A stretch of 64,000 nt of DNA from Enterobacter wuhouensis (GTDB lineage Bacteria; Pseudomonadota; Gammaproteobacteria; Enterobacterales; Enterobacteriaceae). Where the stretch lies: the NCBI RefSeq assembly GCF_004331265.1, contig NZ_SJOO01000003.1, positions 248,001 to 312,000 of the forward strand, given 5' to 3'. Shown here piece after piece: positions 62,378 to 64,000 of the stretch (position 1 is its first letter; the number at the start of each line of letters is the position of its first letter). The notes under the pieces were generated by a model. It ran no database searches. It was given only the letters and a program-made list of their open reading frames with translations, and was not told the origin of the DNA. A program made the position numbers and the translations under genes.

Positions 62378-64000
62378 ATGCCAGGCAGCACCTTGTTTAA
62401 AGCGTTCGTTTTGTTTGTCGCCCTTTGGGCTCCAGTCACTCAGGCAGATTCCGGTTGGCAACCCGTTCAGGAAACTATCCGTAAGAGCGAAAAAGATACC
62501 CGCCAGTATCAGGCTATTCGCCTTGATAACGGGATGACCGTGCTGCTGGTTTCCGATCCGCTGGCGGTAAAGTCTCTGTCCGCGCTTGTTGTACCGGTAG
62601 GCTCGCTGCAAGATCCTGAAGCCCACCCAGGGCTTGCGCACTATCTGGAACATATGACGCTGATGGGTTCCAAAAAATACCCGCAGCCAGATAGCCTCTC
62701 CGAATTCCTTAAAATGCATGGCGGCAGCCATAATGCCAGTACCGCACCGTACCGCACTGCATTTTACCTCGAAGTTGAAAACGATGCGCTGGTAGGGGCG
62801 GTAGACCGCCTGGCTGATGCTATCGCCGCACCGCTGCTCGATAAAAAATACGCCGATCGTGAACGCAATGCGGTGAATGCCGAACTGACCATGGCACGCA
62901 CGCGAGACGGTATGCGCATGGCGCAGGTGAGCGCCGAAACCATCAACCCGGCGCACCCGGGGTCGCGTTTTTCCGGCGGTAACCTTGAGACGCTGAGCGA
63001 CAAGCCGGGCAGCCCGGTGCTCGACGCGCTGCACGCATTTCGTGATAACTACTACTCCGCCAATCTTATGAAAGCTGTCATCTACAGCAACAAACCGTTG
63101 CCGGAGCTGGCAAGCATTGCATCGCAGACGTTTGGGCGGGTACCGAATAAAAACATCGATCTGCCAAAGATTGACGTTCCGGTCGTGACCGACGCGCAAA
63201 AAGGGATCGTGATCCACTACGTCCCTGCCATGCCCCGCAAAGTCCTGCGCGTGGAGTTCCGTATTGATAACAACACGGCGCAGTTTCGCAGCAAAACCGA
63301 TGAGCTGGTGACCTATCTTATCGGTAACCGTAGCCCGGGTACGCTGTCCGACTGGCTGCAAAAGCAGGGGCTAGTAGAAGGCATTCGTGCAGATTCCGAT
63401 CCCGTTGTGAACGGCAACAGCGGCGTGCTGGCGATCTCAGCAACCCTGACGGACAAAGGTCTGGCGCACCGCGATGAGGTCGTGGCGGCTATCTTCAGCT
63501 ACCTCTCTTTGCTGCGCGAAAAGGGCGTTGATAAGCACTACTTTGATGAACTGGCCCACGTGCTGGATCTCGATTTCCGTTATCCGTCAATCACGCGCGA
63601 TATGGACTACGTTGAATGGCTGGCGGATACCATGATCCGCGTGCCGGTCGCGCACACGCTGGACGCGGTGAATATTGCTGACCAGTATGATGCGGAGGCG
63701 ATAAAAGCGCGTCTGGCGATGATGACCCCGCAAAATGCGCGAGTCTGGTATATCAGCCCGAACGAGCCGCATAACAAAACGGCCTACTTTGTCGACGCTC
63801 CTTATCAGGTAGATAAGATCAGCGCCCAGACCTTCGCCGACTGGCAGAAAAAGGCCGGAGAGATTGCGCTGCAGATGCCCGAGCTGAACCCCTACATCCC
63901 GGATGATTTTTCGCTGATTAAAACCACGAAGGATTACCCGCACCCGAAACTGATTATCGATGAGCCGACGCTGCGCGTGGTGTACGCGCCAAGCCGCTAT
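62378..64000 (+). CDS. ptrA: Protease III (pitrilysin), N-terminal part
   Basis: The frame from ATG 62378 runs open to the window end (541 codons of about 960). Signal peptide MPGSTLFKAFVLFVALWAPV, cleaved near residue 23, sends it to the periplasm. The inverted zinc motif HYLEH is at 88-92 and the third ligand Glu169 is in RNAVNAEL. Pitrilysin degrades small peptides. Sequence is close to E. coli PtrA throughout, and recB should follow outside the window. Confidence 0.96.
   Translation, partial: MPGSTLFKAFVLFVALWAPVTQADSGWQPVQETIRKSEKDTRQYQAIRLDNGMTVLLVSDPLAVKSLSALVVPVGSLQDPEAHPGLAHYLEHMTLMGSKKYPQPDSLSEFLKMHGGSHNASTAPYRTAFYLEVENDALVGAVDRLADAIAAPLLDKKYADRERNAVNAELTMARTRDGMRMAQVSAETINPAHPGSRFSGGNLETLSDKPGSPVLDALHAFRDNYYSANLMKAVIYSNKPLPELASIASQTFGRVPNKNIDLPKIDVPVVTDAQKGIVIHYVPAMPRKVLRVEFRIDNNTAQFRSKTDELVTYLIGNRSPGTLSDWLQKQGLVEGIRADSDPVVNGNSGVLAISATLTDKGLAHRDEVVAAIFSYLSLLREKGVDKHYFDELAHVLDLDFRYPSITRDMDYVEWLADTMIRVPVAHTLDAVNIADQYDAEAIKARLAMMTPQNARVWYISPNEPHNKTAYFVDAPYQVDKISAQTFADWQKKAGEIALQMPELNPYIPDDFSLIKTTKDYPHPKLIIDEPTLRVVYAPSRY

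Noticed and set aside
62225..63361. 378-codon minus-strand ORF at the window end
   Set aside because: It is antisense to ptrA, whose plus-strand frame has the pitrilysin zinc motif and is close to E. coli protease III.
1..64000. CRISPR arrays, prophage or insertion sequences
   Set aside because: No regularly spaced direct repeats, no transposase or phage structural proteins were found; the only repeats are REP-like palindromes.

Overview
The window is chromosomal DNA of an Enterobacteriaceae member. Codon usage, GC-rich backbone genes and REP-type repeats fit best with Enterobacter or a near relative such as Lelliottia or Leclercia; the species call is inference. The backbone follows the E. 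coli K-12 order: actS(ygeR)-glyU ... yqeG-yqeF ... kduI-kduD-araE ... ygeA-lysR-lysA ... galR-omrB-omrA-aas-lplT-tas-ygdR-mutH-rppH-ptsP-lgt-thyA-ppdA-ppdB-ygdB-ppdC-recC-ptrA. Blocks of accessory genes interrupt this order.

Region 1 (1-22.2 kb). After the tail of actS and tRNA-Gly(CCC), which in E. coli borders the ETT2 island, comes a different cargo. It holds a small P-loop kinase, a SorC regulator, a galactitol-type PTS (IIA, IIB, IIC) with an RpiB/LacAB-like isomerase, a DeoR regulator, and a second galactitol-type PTS followed by a ribulose-phosphate-3-epimerase-like protein, an SDR dehydrogenase and a 6-phospho-3-hexuloisomerase homologue. The second cluster reads as a possible hexitol route through 3-keto-hexose 6-phosphates to fructose 6-phosphate, and is the best candidate here for an undescribed pathway. 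Next come a CitA/DcuS-like two-component system with an Fbp/Afu-type ABC importer, a yjdI-yjdJ pair, a LysE exporter with a divergent Lrp regulator, yqeG, and a PACE efflux protein with a divergent LysR.

Region 2 (22.2-36 kb) is a pectin and oligogalacturonide regulon: kdgM, ogl, kduI, kduD, togMNAB and kdgF, with KdgR-like operators before each unit. yqeF, araE (with CRP and AraC sites) and a FepE/Wzz chain-length regulator are interleaved. ogl, KduI and KduD act on what KdgM and TogMNAB bring in, and KdgF opens the unsaturated uronate ring.

Region 3 (36-45.4 kb). Between lysA and galR, adjacent in E. coli, sits a five-gene insertion: LacI regulator, orphan lactose/cellobiose-type EIIC, GH1 phospho-beta-glycosidase, UxuR/ExuR-like GntR regulator and a GNAT acetyltransferase. 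A repeated UxuR-like operator lies in its promoter.

Region 4 (45.4-64 kb) is conserved backbone. It includes the sRNAs OmrB and OmrA, the aas-lplT phospholipid repair operon, mutH, a 683-bp gap that matches the DnaA-reactivating locus DARS2, rppH-ptsP, lgt-thyA, the ppdA-ppdB-ygdB-ppdC pseudopilin-like operon, recC, and the first 541 codons of ptrA, which runs off the window end. The gene ygdQ, present in E. coli between mutH and ygdR, is absent.
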